A stretch of DNA of 32,699 bases, from positions 1 to 32,699 of the forward strand of contig CANGZT010000001.1 of assembly GCA_947458955.1 (NCBI GenBank). The letters are read 5' to 3'. The notes below the pieces were generated by a model. That model saw only the letters and a list, made by a program, of their open reading frames with translations. It was not told the DNA's origin and did not search any database. A program made the translations under genes and the position numbers. The stretch is from Flavobacteriia bacterium (lineage in GTDB: Bacteria; Bacteroidota; Bacteroidia; Flavobacteriales_D; Crocinitomicaceae). Positions 18,147 through 26,595 of this stretch are shown piece after piece; position 1 is the stretch's first letter; every line of letters starts with the position of its first letter.

Positions 18147-19100
18147 ATGAATAACCAAGAAATAGAAAAAGTAGCTTGTCTAATTATAGGTTCAGGTCCT
18201 GCTGGTTATACTGCTGCAATTTATGCTGCTAGAGCAGATATGAAACCTGTAATGTACCAAGGAATGCAACCAGGTGGTCAATTAACTACAACGAATGAGG
18301 TAGAAAACTTCCCTGGATACCCAGATGGCATTACTGGTCCTGCAATGATGTTAGAATTGGAGGCGCAAGCGAAGCGTTTTGATGCTGATATTCGTTTTGG
18401 TTTTATTACAAAAGTTGATTTTTCGGGTGAAATTCACAAGTGCTGGACTGAATCAGGACATGAGATTCATGCTGAAACAGTTATCATCGCTACAGGAGCG
18501 TCTGCTAAATATTTAGGTTTACCTTCTGAACAAAAATACTTGGAAATGGGGGGTGGAGTATCAGCATGTGCTGTTTGTGATGGATTCTTTTACAGAGGTC
18601 AAGAAACGGTAATTGTTGGTGCTGGAGATTCTGCATGTGAAGAGGCGCATTACCTTTCTAAGTTGTGTACTAAGGTAACAATGTTAGTTAGAAAAGATGA
18701 ATTTAGAGCTTCTAAAATCATGGCTGATAGAGTGAAAAACACTCCAAATATTGAGATCTTATTTAATACCGAAACGGAAGAGGTTTTAGGTGATAATAAT
18801 GGAGTTACTGGAGCAAGAGTTAAAAATATAGTTACAGGTGAAGTAAAAGACATTCCATGTACAGGTTTTTTTGTTGCTATAGGTCACAAGCCGAATACTG
18901 ATATCTTTGCTGATTTTATTGAATTAGATGAAGTTGGTTACATCAAATATGCACAGCCTGGTACTTCTAAAACGAACGTACCTGGTGTTTTTGTTGCTGG
19001 AGATGCTGCTGATAAAAATTATCGTCAAGCCATTACGGCAGCTGGAACAGGTTGTATGGCGGCTTTAGATGCTGAGAGATATTTAGCAGCTAAACATTAA
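18147..19100 (+). CDS. trxB: Thioredoxin-disulfide reductase
   Basis: A 317-residue low-molecular-weight thioredoxin reductase, a cytoplasmic FAD enzyme passing electrons from NADPH to thioredoxin. The FAD loop GSGPAG is at residues 15-20, the redox pair CAVC at 141-144, the NADPH loop GAGDSA at 158-163, and the C-terminal FAD motif reads GVFVAGDAAD followed by YRQAITAAGTGC. I use ATG 18147; the frame is open upstream to TTG 18069, but those 26 residues are not like the family and cover the intergenic promoter region. A strong terminator follows. Confidence 0.97.
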   Translation: MNNQEIEKVACLIIGSGPAGYTAAIYAARADMKPVMYQGMQPGGQLTTTNEVENFPGYPDGITGPAMMLELEAQAKRFDADIRFGFITKVDFSGEIHKCWTESGHEIHAETVIIATGASAKYLGLPSEQKYLEMGGGVSACAVCDGFFYRGQETVIVGAGDSACEEAHYLSKLCTKVTMLVRKDEFRASKIMADRVKNTPNIEILFNTETEEVLGDNNGVTGARVKNIVTGEVKDIPCTGFFVAIGHKPNTDIFADFIELDEVGYIKYAQPGTSKTNVPGVFVAGDAADKNYRQAITAAGTGCMAALDAERYLAAKH

Positions 19101-19122
19101 AGAATTTCTTAATAAATTGAGT

Positions 19123-19153
19123 AAGGCTGTTTCTATTGAAGCAGCCTTTTTTT
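19123..19153 (+). terminator. Terminator after trxB
   Basis: AAGGCTGTTTC pairs with GAAGCAGCCTT (one U-G type mismatch) around TATT, followed by seven T. The start of the next gene is only 12 nt beyond, so its promoter may overlap this structure. Confidence 0.85.
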
Positions 19154-19164
19154 ATCTTTAATTT

Positions 19165-20253
19165 GTGAAAATCTTATTTTTAATAATTCTTTTATCAATT
19201 CTCTCTGATTTTAAATCGATTGGACAGACTAAATATGGGGTTGAATTTGGTTCTAGATTTGGAGTATTGATACCACACAGACCAACTATGAAACATCTTC
19301 CTCAAGAAAACATATTTGGTTTTGATTTTTCTGTTTTCAAAATAGTAAGCGGTCTTAAAAATTGGCATTTAACTTATAAAAATCCTAAAATTGGATTGAC
19401 TGTTTATCACTCTAATCTAGGAAATCAATTGGTGTTGGGTAAGTGCTCAGGGCTAGCTTCATGGTTAGAATTCCCATTCATAAAAACTCAAAATCATACA
19501 TTAAGTTTAAATTTAAGATTAGGGTTAGCACATGTATCAAAGCCATTTGATTTAAATACCAACCCTACCAATATCGCGTTATCTTCACGTTTTAATTGTT
19601 TAGCAATAGGAGGACTTCAGTATTTATTTTCTTGGAATAAATTTTCATGTGGATTAAGGATAGAGTTAACACATTTAAGTAATGCTGCTTTAGAAGCACC
19701 AAATTTAGGTTTGAATATGATTCAGACTTCTTTTTCAGTTGGATATCATTTTTCAAAAAATAAATTGAATTTAGAATTATATCAGTCTTCAAAAGAAAAA
19801 AAGGACACCTCAAAAACAAAGCGAGATCATCTATATTTTCTTGGTTTTATTGGACAAAAGCAACTTTTTAATTATTTAAATGAAAATTTTAAAGTGTTGG
19901 GTGGGACAGTCGCTTATCAACATGTTTTTACATTGCCCGTTGGTTTAGAAGTAGGTTTTGATATTATGAATAATCAGTCTGATATTAAATTACTAGCTGA
20001 TAAAGAAATTTATGTGAATCGCAATTTAAAAACAGGTGCATATTTGGGGTATGTTCTTACATTAAACCATCTGCATTTTTTGGTCGCTATGGGACATTAT
20101 TTATATGATCCATATAGTTTAAATGATAGATTGTATCATAGAGTTGGTTTAAGATACACTTTTTTGAATCGTTTTGTAATTAATACAACATTAAAATCTC
20201 ATTGGGGTAATGCAGATTATGTTGAAATAGGGATAGGAATGAGATTTGGTTAA
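19165..20253 (+). CDS. Acyloxyacyl hydrolase / PagL-like outer-membrane protein
   Basis: A 362-residue predicted outer-membrane beta-barrel with a signal peptide (about residues 1-20). The segment IELTHLSNAALEAPNLGLN contains the HxSN pattern of PagL-type lipid A 3-O-deacylases, giving a likely catalytic His170/Ser172 with nearby Asn173. Alternating hydrophobic strands before and after it, and a final aromatic-rich strand ending GIGMRFG with a C-terminal glycine rather than phenylalanine, suit a barrel. The protein is more than twice the length of PagL, so other function is possible. The start is GTG 19165; no ATG gives a complete signal peptide. It would trim acyl chains from LPS at the cell surface. 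Confidence 0.65.
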   Translation: MKILFLIILLSILSDFKSIGQTKYGVEFGSRFGVLIPHRPTMKHLPQENIFGFDFSVFKIVSGLKNWHLTYKNPKIGLTVYHSNLGNQLVLGKCSGLASWLEFPFIKTQNHTLSLNLRLGLAHVSKPFDLNTNPTNIALSSRFNCLAIGGLQYLFSWNKFSCGLRIELTHLSNAALEAPNLGLNMIQTSFSVGYHFSKNKLNLELYQSSKEKKDTSKTKRDHLYFLGFIGQKQLFNYLNENFKVLGGTVAYQHVFTLPVGLEVGFDIMNNQSDIKLLADKEIYVNRNLKTGAYLGYVLTLNHLHFLVAMGHYLYDPYSLNDRLYHRVGLRYTFLNRFVINTTLKSHWGNADYVEIGIGMRFG

Positions 20254-20355
20254 AAAAATGTTAAACAAATTGGGTTGTTAACAATCCTTAACATGTACCA
20301 CAAAATATTTTTTCTGAGAGAACATTAATATTGTATAAGAATTAAAACAAACATT

Positions 20356-21828
20356 ATGAATACAAAATGGAAAACTTTAGGGATAGGGATATTAGGCGGT
20401 ATGATTCCAATGGGTATGTACTTGTTCTTCGCTCAATCTTACAATAGTAAATTATCGGATGAAGTTATCGATGGGAATAAAAACTTTTATGCTCGTTCAG
20501 CATCTATGTATAGCGCACCTAGTATGCCTGATAATTTTGTGGATGCTTCGGAAAATACTATAAATTCTGTTGTACACGTTACTACCAAAGTGGTTAAAAC
20601 TACCATGCAGACTGATCCTTTTTTTGAATTTTTTTATGGACCAGGATCAGGCAATAGAGAGTTTAAACAATACGGTTCTGGTTCCGGTTCTGGAGTGATT
20701 GTTTCTTCTGAAGGTTATATTGTTACTAATAATCACGTGATTGATAATGCAAGTGAAATTGAAGTAATATTGAATGATAATTCTAAATATACTGCAACAG
20801 TAGTGGGCGCAGACCCATCGACTGATATTGCAATACTAAAAATCAACGCTTCTGGTTTAAAAGCTATACCAATAGGAAATAGTGATGATATAAAAATTGG
20901 AGAATGGGTACTGGCTGTAGGTAATCCATTTAATTTAACATCTACAGTTACAGCAGGTATCGTGAGTGCTAAAGCAAGAAATATTAATCTATTAGCTGAC
21001 CGATCACGTCAAAACGTGGTTCCGATAGAATCATTTATTCAAACTGATGCTGCTGTGAATCCAGGCAATAGTGGTGGAGCATTGGTTAATACAAGAGGCG
21101 AATTAGTGGGTATCAATACCGCTATCGCTTCACAAACAGGAAGTTATTCAGGTTATTCATTTGCAGTTCCAGTAAATTTAGTTAATAAAGTAATGCGTGA
21201 TTTAATTGATTATGGAGTTGTTCAAAGAGGTTTTTTAGGTGTTCAAATTCAGGATATAAATCAAGAAATTAAAGAAAAACATGAACTTCCTTCTTTGAAA
21301 GGAGTTTTTGTTCAAAAAGTAAATGAAGATGGAAGTGCTGATAAAGCGGGGATAAAAGAAAATTCTGTTATTTTAAAAGTGGGATCTAAAGAAGTTAATT
21401 CTGTTGCAGCTTTGCAAGAGGAAATAGGAAAAAGACGTCCTGGAGATAAAGTAAACTTGACAATTCGAACCAAGAAAGGGATAGAGGAAATTGTAGAGGT
21501 TATATTAAGAAACTCTGAGGGTGAAACTAAATTGGTGAGCAAAAATGAAGTAACTAAAAATAGTGCACTTGGTGCTACGTTTATAAATTTAACAGATAAA
21601 GAAAAGAAAGAGTTGAATGTTTCTTATGGTGTGAAAATTAAAACGTTAAGTACTGGTAAGTTAAAAGGGTTAGGTTTAGAGGAAGGGATGATTATTACTA
21701 AAATAAATAATGAGCCAGTTGAAAATGTTGAACAATTAACTTCAAAATTAAGTACTGGAAATAAAGGAGTGCTACTCGAAGTGATGACTAAAAGTGGTAA
21801 AAAAGATTACATTGGTTTTGGATTATAG
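20356..21828 (+). CDS. HtrA/DegP-type periplasmic serine protease
   Basis: A 490-residue Do-family protease and chaperone that degrades misfolded envelope proteins. An N-terminal membrane segment (about 7-26) is followed by a linker and the trypsin-like domain (about 60-270) with the triad His127 (TNNHVID), Asp157 (DPSTDIAIL) and Ser239 (NPGNSGGAL). Two PDZ domains follow: about 275-385 (GFLGVQIQDI...GSADKAGIKENSVIL) and about 400-490 (GVKIKTLS...GLEEGMIITKINNEPV). The length and layout match the DegP/DegQ type with two PDZ domains; the exact paralogue cannot be named. It ends at a strong terminator ahead of rpoD. Confidence 0.93.
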   Translation: MNTKWKTLGIGILGGMIPMGMYLFFAQSYNSKLSDEVIDGNKNFYARSASMYSAPSMPDNFVDASENTINSVVHVTTKVVKTTMQTDPFFEFFYGPGSGNREFKQYGSGSGSGVIVSSEGYIVTNNHVIDNASEIEVILNDNSKYTATVVGADPSTDIAILKINASGLKAIPIGNSDDIKIGEWVLAVGNPFNLTSTVTAGIVSAKARNINLLADRSRQNVVPIESFIQTDAAVNPGNSGGALVNTRGELVGINTAIASQTGSYSGYSFAVPVNLVNKVMRDLIDYGVVQRGFLGVQIQDINQEIKEKHELPSLKGVFVQKVNEDGSADKAGIKENSVILKVGSKEVNSVAALQEEIGKRRPGDKVNLTIRTKKGIEEIVEVILRNSEGETKLVSKNEVTKNSALGATFINLTDKEKKELNVSYGVKIKTLSTGKLKGLGLEEGMIITKINNEPVENVEQLTSKLSTGNKGVLLEVMTKSGKKDYIGFGL

Positions 21829-21863
21829 TTCATAAATCAAATATTAATAAAACTTATAATTCT

Positions 21864-21902
21864 ACGAGGGAATGCAACTATTTTCAGCTTCCCTCGTTTT
21901 TA
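21864..21902 (+). terminator. Terminator after the HtrA gene
   Basis: ACGAGGGAA (21864-21872) pairs perfectly with TTCCCTCGT (21889-21897) around a 16-nt loop, followed by a T run. Confidence 0.85.
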
Positions 21903-21970
21903 TTTACAATAGGAACAATTAACAATTCAATATTCACTTATTCACTTTTAATTAATTTGGGTAAAATAAA

Positions 21971-22003
21971 TTTGGAATTCCGCGAAAATTGATTGTACAT
22001 TTG
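21971..22003 (+). promoter_or_regulatory. rpoD promoter (-33 TTTG, -7 TACATTTG)
   Basis: TTTG (21971-21974) and TACATTTG (21996-22003) are separated by 21 nt, an exact fit to the Bacteroidota primary sigma consensus. The -7 box is 46 nt ahead of the rpoD ATG. Since RpoD should itself read this site, the gene is probably self-transcribed. Confidence 0.75.
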
Positions 22004-22049
22004 CAACCTATTATTTTTGGTCAATCCTGAATAAAGCGTTTTATTTGAA

Positions 22050-22916
22050 ATGAGACAACTTAAAATTACAAAGTCGATTACTAATCGCGAGAGCCAATCT
22101 TTAGATAAATATCTACAAGACATTGGTAGAGAGGAACTAATTACTGCTGAAGAAGAAGTAGAATTAGCCCGAAAAATTAAACAAGGTGATCAAAGAGCCT
22201 TGGAAAAATTAACAAGAGCAAACTTACGTTTCGTTGTTTCTGTTGCAAAACAATACCAAAATCAAGGATTAACTTTACCAGATTTAATAAATGAAGGTAA
22301 TTTAGGTTTGATCAAGGCTGCGCAAAAGTTTGATGAAACCAGAGGTTTTAAGTTTATCTCATATGCTGTGTGGTGGATTAGACAATCTATTTTACAAGCA
22401 TTGGCAGAACAGGCTCGTATCGTTCGTTTACCTTTAAATCAAGTTGGTTCACTAAACAAGATCAATAAAGCGTATTCAAAATTAGAGCAAGAGTTTGAAA
22501 GACAACCATCTGCAGAGGAGTTGGCAGAGGCCCTAGAAGTTCCAGAAGACAAAATCAAAGAAAGTTTAAATGTATCTGGAAGACACGTTTCTATGGATGC
22601 TCCGCTTTCAACTTCAGAAGATGGAGGTACTCTAATGGATGTTATGGCTAATTCTGATGCACCAAAGGCGGATCATGCATTAATGGCTGAATCTTTACAA
22701 AAAGAAATTGAACGTTCATTAAGTACTTTAACCGATAAAGAACGCGAGATCATAAGATTGTTTTTCGGTATCGGAATGAATCATGGTTTAACCCTTGAAG
22801 AAATAGGTGCTAAATTCAATCTTACAAGAGAGAGGGTGAGACAAATTAAAGAAAAAGCAATTCGTAGATTAAGACATACATCTCGAAATAAATTGTTAAA
22901 ATCTTATTTAGGATAA
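22050..22916 (+). CDS. rpoD: Primary RNA polymerase sigma factor
   Basis: A 288-residue sigma-70 protein in the short form characteristic of Bacteroidota, without region 1.1 or the long non-conserved region. It starts with a region 1.2 segment ([24 protein letters not shown]), then region 2 ([46 protein letters not shown]), region 3 (about 130-215) and region 4 with [29 protein letters not shown], the -35-element-reading helix-turn-helix. The gene has its own promoter and terminator. The sequence fits the housekeeping factor that recognises the TTTG / TAnnTTTG promoters seen in this window. Confidence 0.97.
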   Translation: MRQLKITKSITNRESQSLDKYLQDIGREELITAEEEVELARKIKQGDQRALEKLTRANLRFVVSVAKQYQNQGLTLPDLINEGNLGLIKAAQKFDETRGFKFISYAVWWIRQSILQALAEQARIVRLPLNQVGSLNKINKAYSKLEQEFERQPSAEELAEALEVPEDKIKESLNVSGRHVSMDAPLSTSEDGGTLMDVMANSDAPKADHALMAESLQKEIERSLSTLTDKEREIIRLFFGIGMNHGLTLEEIGAKFNLTRERVRQIKEKAIRRLRHTSRNKLLKSYLG

Positions 22917-22921
22917 AATCG

Positions 22922-22955
22922 ACGGCTGAAGTACTAAAATACTCAGCCGTTTTTA
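22922..22955 (+). terminator. Terminator after rpoD
   Basis: ACGGCTG (22922-22928) pairs with CAGCCGT (22944-22950), and the stem extends with AGTA/TACT past a bulged A; a T run follows. Confidence 0.85.
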
Positions 22956-22988
22956 ATTATAATTTTTTTTAAATCAAAAATCAAACAA

Positions 22989-24440
22989 ATGGAGTCTGCT
23001 GTTAGTTATGAGAAAGTTTTGAATGACCATGTTCAAAAGGAGCGTGCTGCGGTTGTGTTAGCAAGCAAAACAGGTGAGTTGTTGTACGACAAAGGAATTG
23101 AGTTAGTACTTTTTAGAAATCATTTATTAGACAGAACGGTTTCTGAATTACTAAACTTACATGACTATGCTAAAAATGTTGTAGGTAAAGAAATTGATGT
23201 GTTTACTTCTTCTGAATTAGCTACAGAAATTTACAATATGAACTTAGCTCCTGCTAAATTAGACATCGGTAAACTTTCAGCTGAGTGGATTTCGCAAAAA
23301 GATAAATATGCATCTAAAAGAGAATTTTTAGATAGCAAATTAGCTGGTTTTAACGTTGTTTCTAACGATCCAATTGAGCCTAGAGATGTAGTTTTATATG
23401 GTTTCGGACGTATCGGTAGATTGGCAGCAAGAGAATTAATCACTCAAGCTGGAAAAGGACAACAATTACGTTTACGTGCTATTGTTACTCGTGGTGCTAC
23501 AGATAAAGATATTATTAAAAGAGCAGCATTAATGAAAAATGATTCAGTTCATGGTGCTTTCAAAGGTACAGTTGAAGTGGATTTAGAAAAAAGAGCTCTG
23601 ATTATTAATGGACAAATTGTTCAAATGATTGATGCTCCAACACCTGAAGAAGTTGATTATACTTCATACGGCATCAATAATGCTTTACTAATTGATAATA
23701 CTGGTGCTTTTACAAATAGAGAAGCATTATCAAGACATTTAAAAGCTAAAGGAGTAGATAAAGTATTATTAACAGCTCCAGGAAAAGAGATTCCAAATGT
23801 TGTTTATGGTATAAACCAAGTAGAATTAGACTTAGAAAATGAAAATATCTTCTCGGCTGCTTCTTGTACTACAAATGCAATTTCTCCAATTCTGAAAGTG
23901 ATCAATGATCATTTAGGAGTTGTTAAAGGACATATTGAAACGGTTCATGCATATACAAATGACCAAAACTTGTTAGACAATATGCATAAGAGCTCTCGTC
24001 GTGGTCGTTCTGCTGCTATTAACATGGTAATTACATCAACTGGTGCAGGAAATGCTGTTACTAAAGTAATTCCAAGCTTAAAAGATAAATTGACTGCTAA
24101 CGCAGTGCGTGTACCAACTCCAAATGGTTCATTGGCAATCTTAAATTTAAATGTAGCAAAGAAAACGAATGTAGAAGAAATCAACGCTATGTTAAAAGAC
24201 GCTGCTTTAAATGGCGATTTGGTAAATCAGATTTTTTACTCTTTCGATCCTGAATTAGTTTCAAGTGATATTATCGGTAATACTTGTTGTTCAGTATATG
24301 ATTCAAACGCAACAATTGTTTCTCCTGATCAAGAAAACATTGTATTGTATGTATGGTATGATAATGAATTTGGTTATACAAAACAAGTAATTCGTTTAGC
24401 TAAGTACATTACTAAAGTACAACGTAAGATTTATTATTAA
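22989..24440 (+). CDS. Long-form glyceraldehyde-3-phosphate dehydrogenase
   Basis: A 483-residue GAPDH with a roughly 130-residue N-terminal extension that matches no domain I recognise. The Rossmann loop is YGFGRIGR (138-144), the catalytic pair is Cys293 (SAASCTTN) and His320, 27 residues apart as in all GAPDHs, and the end WYDNEFGYTKQVIRL is typical. The Asp that normally binds the adenosine ribose of NAD (in the VAxND segment of the classical enzyme at 30472) is replaced by a longer RAIVTRGATDKD loop. This suggests NADP use or a gluconeogenic role, by inference from the GapB case. The gene stands between two terminators, so it is its own transcript. Confidence 0.9.
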   Translation: MESAVSYEKVLNDHVQKERAAVVLASKTGELLYDKGIELVLFRNHLLDRTVSELLNLHDYAKNVVGKEIDVFTSSELATEIYNMNLAPAKLDIGKLSAEWISQKDKYASKREFLDSKLAGFNVVSNDPIEPRDVVLYGFGRIGRLAARELITQAGKGQQLRLRAIVTRGATDKDIIKRAALMKNDSVHGAFKGTVEVDLEKRALIINGQIVQMIDAPTPEEVDYTSYGINNALLIDNTGAFTNREALSRHLKAKGVDKVLLTAPGKEIPNVVYGINQVELDLENENIFSAASCTTNAISPILKVINDHLGVVKGHIETVHAYTNDQNLLDNMHKSSRRGRSAAINMVITSTGAGNAVTKVIPSLKDKLTANAVRVPTPNGSLAILNLNVAKKTNVEEINAMLKDAALNGDLVNQIFYSFDPELVSSDIIGNTCCSVYDSNATIVSPDQENIVLYVWYDNEFGYTKQVIRLAKYITKVQRKIYY

Positions 24441-24463
24441 TCGATTGATTAATCATTATCAAA

Positions 24464-24497
24464 AAAGGGTGTCCGTTATTCGAGACACCCTTTTTTT
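24464..24497 (+). terminator. Terminator after the long GAPDH gene
   Basis: AAAGGGTGTC pairs perfectly with GACACCCTTT around a 10-nt loop, followed by a run of T. Confidence 0.88.
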
Positions 24498-24603
24498 ATT
24501 AGTTAATTATTATTTTTTTGTTATGCTAACTTTTATTTTTGATTATACATATTCAAAAAAAGCAACTAAAATTGATTTAGATTTATAATCATGTTTATTT
24601 AAT

Positions 24604-24636
24604 AATAAAAAAGCCCCGTTGTTTCCAACGAGGCTT
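24604..24636 (-). terminator. Terminator after rpsA
   Basis: On the minus strand AAGCCTCGTTG and CAACGGGGCTT form an 11-bp stem (one U-G pair) with a GAAA tetraloop, then a T run. It lies 22 nt after the rpsA stop. Confidence 0.85.
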
Positions 24637-24657
24637 AAAATCTAAAAGTAAATAATG

Positions 24658-26436
24658 CTATTTACCATCCATTTTATCTTTCAATGCTGATAAAGCATCT
24701 AAATCACCTAAAGTAGATTTTTCAGTACTTTGGTTGATTGCTTTTACAGCTTGTGCTGTTGTGTTTCCACCTTTTTTAGCCGTAGATGCAGTTGGTTTAT
24801 CATCACCTTCTTCAAATGTACGTGTGTGAGAAACAACGATTTTCTTTGATTCTTTGTTGAATTCAATTACTTTAAAGTCTAGTGTTTCTTCAACTTTAGC
24901 ATTAGATCCGTCTGCTTTCTTTAAATGTTTAGCAGGGCAAATTCCTTCAACACCATAAGGTAAAGAAACGATACCAGATTTATCTTTAGTTTCGATTATT
25001 GTACCTTGGTGAACCGAACCTTCTCCAAAGATTGTTTCAAAAACATCCCAAGGATTTTCTTCTAATTGTTTATGTCCTAAAGAAATTCTTCTGTTTTCAC
25101 GATCGATTTCTAAAACAACAACTTGCATTTCGTCACCAACTTTACAGAATTCAGAAGGGTGTTTGATTTTCTTTTGCCAAGATAAATCAGAGATATGAAT
25201 CAATCCGTCAACACCTTCTTCTAATTCAACGAATACTCCAAAGTTTGTGAAGTTACGTACTTTAGCATTGTGTTTAGAACCTACTGAATATCTTCCTTCA
25301 ATATCCATCCATGGATCTGGCATTAATTGCTTAATACCTAAAGACATTTTTCTTTCTTCTCTATCTAAAGTTAAAACAACTGCTTCAACAGTATCACCTA
25401 CATTCATGAAATCTTGTGCAGTACGTAAATGTTGTGACCAGCTCATTTCTGAAACGTGAATCAAACCTTCAACACCAGGTGCGATTTCTACGAATGCTCC
25501 ATAATCAGCTAAAACTACAACTTTTCCAGATACTTTATCACCTACACTTACGTTAGCATCTAAAGCATCCCAAGGATGTGCTTGTAATTGTTTTAAACCA
25601 AGAGCGATACGTTTTTTGTCATCGTCAAAATCAAGAATTACAACATTTAATTTTTGATCTAATTCAACAATTTCTTCAGGGTGATTAACACGTCCCCAAG
25701 ATAGATCAGTGATGTGAATTAAACCATCAACTCCTCCTAAGTCAATGAAAACTCCATAAGAAGTGATGTTTTTAACAGTTCCTTCCAATACTTGACCTTT
25801 CTCAAGACCAGAAATAATTTGTTTTTTCTGTTCTTCTAACTCAGCTTCAATAAGAGCTTTGTGAGAAACAACAACATTACGGAATTCTTGGTTGATTTTA
25901 ACAACTTTAAACTCCATGTTTTTACCAACGTAAACATCGTAATCACGAATTGGTTTAACGTCAATTTGAGATCCAGGTAAGAATGCCTCAATTCCGAAAA
26001 CGTCAACGATAAGACCTCCTTTAGTACGACATTTAACATAACCTGTAATCACTTCTCCAGAACGTAAAACATCATTCACACGAATCCACGCTTTGTGCAT
26101 ACGAGCTGTTTTGTGAGAAATAATTAATTGTCCTGCTTTGTCTTCTTGACACTCAACATAAACGTCTACAGTGTCTCCAACTTTTAAATCAGGATTGTAA
26201 CGGAATTCACTAATTGGAACAACTCCTTCAGATTTGTAACCAACGTTAATTACCGCTTCACGCTTTGTTAAAACTACAACTGTACCCTCAATTACTTCTT
26301 TTTCATTGATTGAACTTAATGTAGCCTCGTACTTGTCAGCATATTCTGAACGTTGTACTTGAGTGTAACCGTCGTGCGCTAATGCATCCCAGTCGAAATC
26401 AGCAACTCCTTGCCCTGTTAAATTGTTATTTGCCAT
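24658..26436 (-). CDS. rpsA: 30S ribosomal protein S1
   Basis: A 592-residue protein with six consecutive S1 (OB-fold) RNA-binding repeats spanning about residues 45-545. Repeats 3 to 5 are the most regular, each with a GVFI/VxLGGVDGLIH-like strand pair (YGVFIDLGGVDGLIHITDLSW, YGAFVEIAPGVEGLIHVSEMSW, FGVFVELEEGVDGLIHISDLSW). The first two and the last are more diverged, as in other S1 proteins. The C-terminal 45 residues are charged and low complexity. S1 helps unwind and dock mRNA on the 30S subunit; it is of special weight in Bacteroidota, whose genes mostly lack Shine-Dalgarno sites. The leader upstream holds a striking pseudoknot-capable structure. Confidence 0.97.
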   Translation of the reverse strand: MANNNLTGQGVADFDWDALAHDGYTQVQRSEYADKYEATLSSINEKEVIEGTVVVLTKREAVINVGYKSEGVVPISEFRYNPDLKVGDTVDVYVECQEDKAGQLIISHKTARMHKAWIRVNDVLRSGEVITGYVKCRTKGGLIVDVFGIEAFLPGSQIDVKPIRDYDVYVGKNMEFKVVKINQEFRNVVVSHKALIEAELEEQKKQIISGLEKGQVLEGTVKNITSYGVFIDLGGVDGLIHITDLSWGRVNHPEEIVELDQKLNVVILDFDDDKKRIALGLKQLQAHPWDALDANVSVGDKVSGKVVVLADYGAFVEIAPGVEGLIHVSEMSWSQHLRTAQDFMNVGDTVEAVVLTLDREERKMSLGIKQLMPDPWMDIEGRYSVGSKHNAKVRNFTNFGVFVELEEGVDGLIHISDLSWQKKIKHPSEFCKVGDEMQVVVLEIDRENRRISLGHKQLEENPWDVFETIFGEGSVHQGTIIETKDKSGIVSLPYGVEGICPAKHLKKADGSNAKVEETLDFKVIEFNKESKKIVVSHTRTFEEGDDKPTASTAKKGGNTTAQAVKAINQSTEKSTLGDLDALSALKDKMDGK

Positions 26437-26514
26437 TTGGCTTTTATAAATTGTATTTCGTTAAAACCCCAATTAACGAAAGGATGAATACTACTGCTTT
26501 GGGGTTGGCAGTTA
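26437..26514 (-). promoter_or_regulatory. Structured rpsA leader, candidate autoregulatory RNA
   Basis: Read on the minus strand, four segments occur in the order a, b, a', b'. Segment a is AACCCCAA (26506-26499), b is TTTCGTTAA (26481-26473), a' is TTGGGGTT (26472-26465) and b' is TTAACGAAA (26464-26456). b and b' form a perfect 9-bp hairpin with a' as its 8-nt loop; a' is perfectly complementary to a. The two pairings give either an H-type pseudoknot or mutually exclusive hairpins. b' ends 19 nt before the start codon. E. coli S1 is known to repress its own leader; control of the same kind here is inferred. Confidence 0.6.
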
Positions 26515-26520
26515 TTGTTA

Positions 26521-26528
26521 CAAATTTA
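26521..26528 (-). promoter_or_regulatory. Candidate -7 element of the rpsA promoter
   Basis: TAAATTTG on the minus strand fits TAnnTTTG. Start of transcription would be near 26514, placing the structured segment a at about +8. No good -33 TTTG is visible upstream, so support is partial. Confidence 0.45.
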
Positions 26529-26595
26529 GTAATCTTTATTGAAATAATTGAGTGTTTTAGTGTATAATAACAAACAATTTATCTTTAAAAAATAA

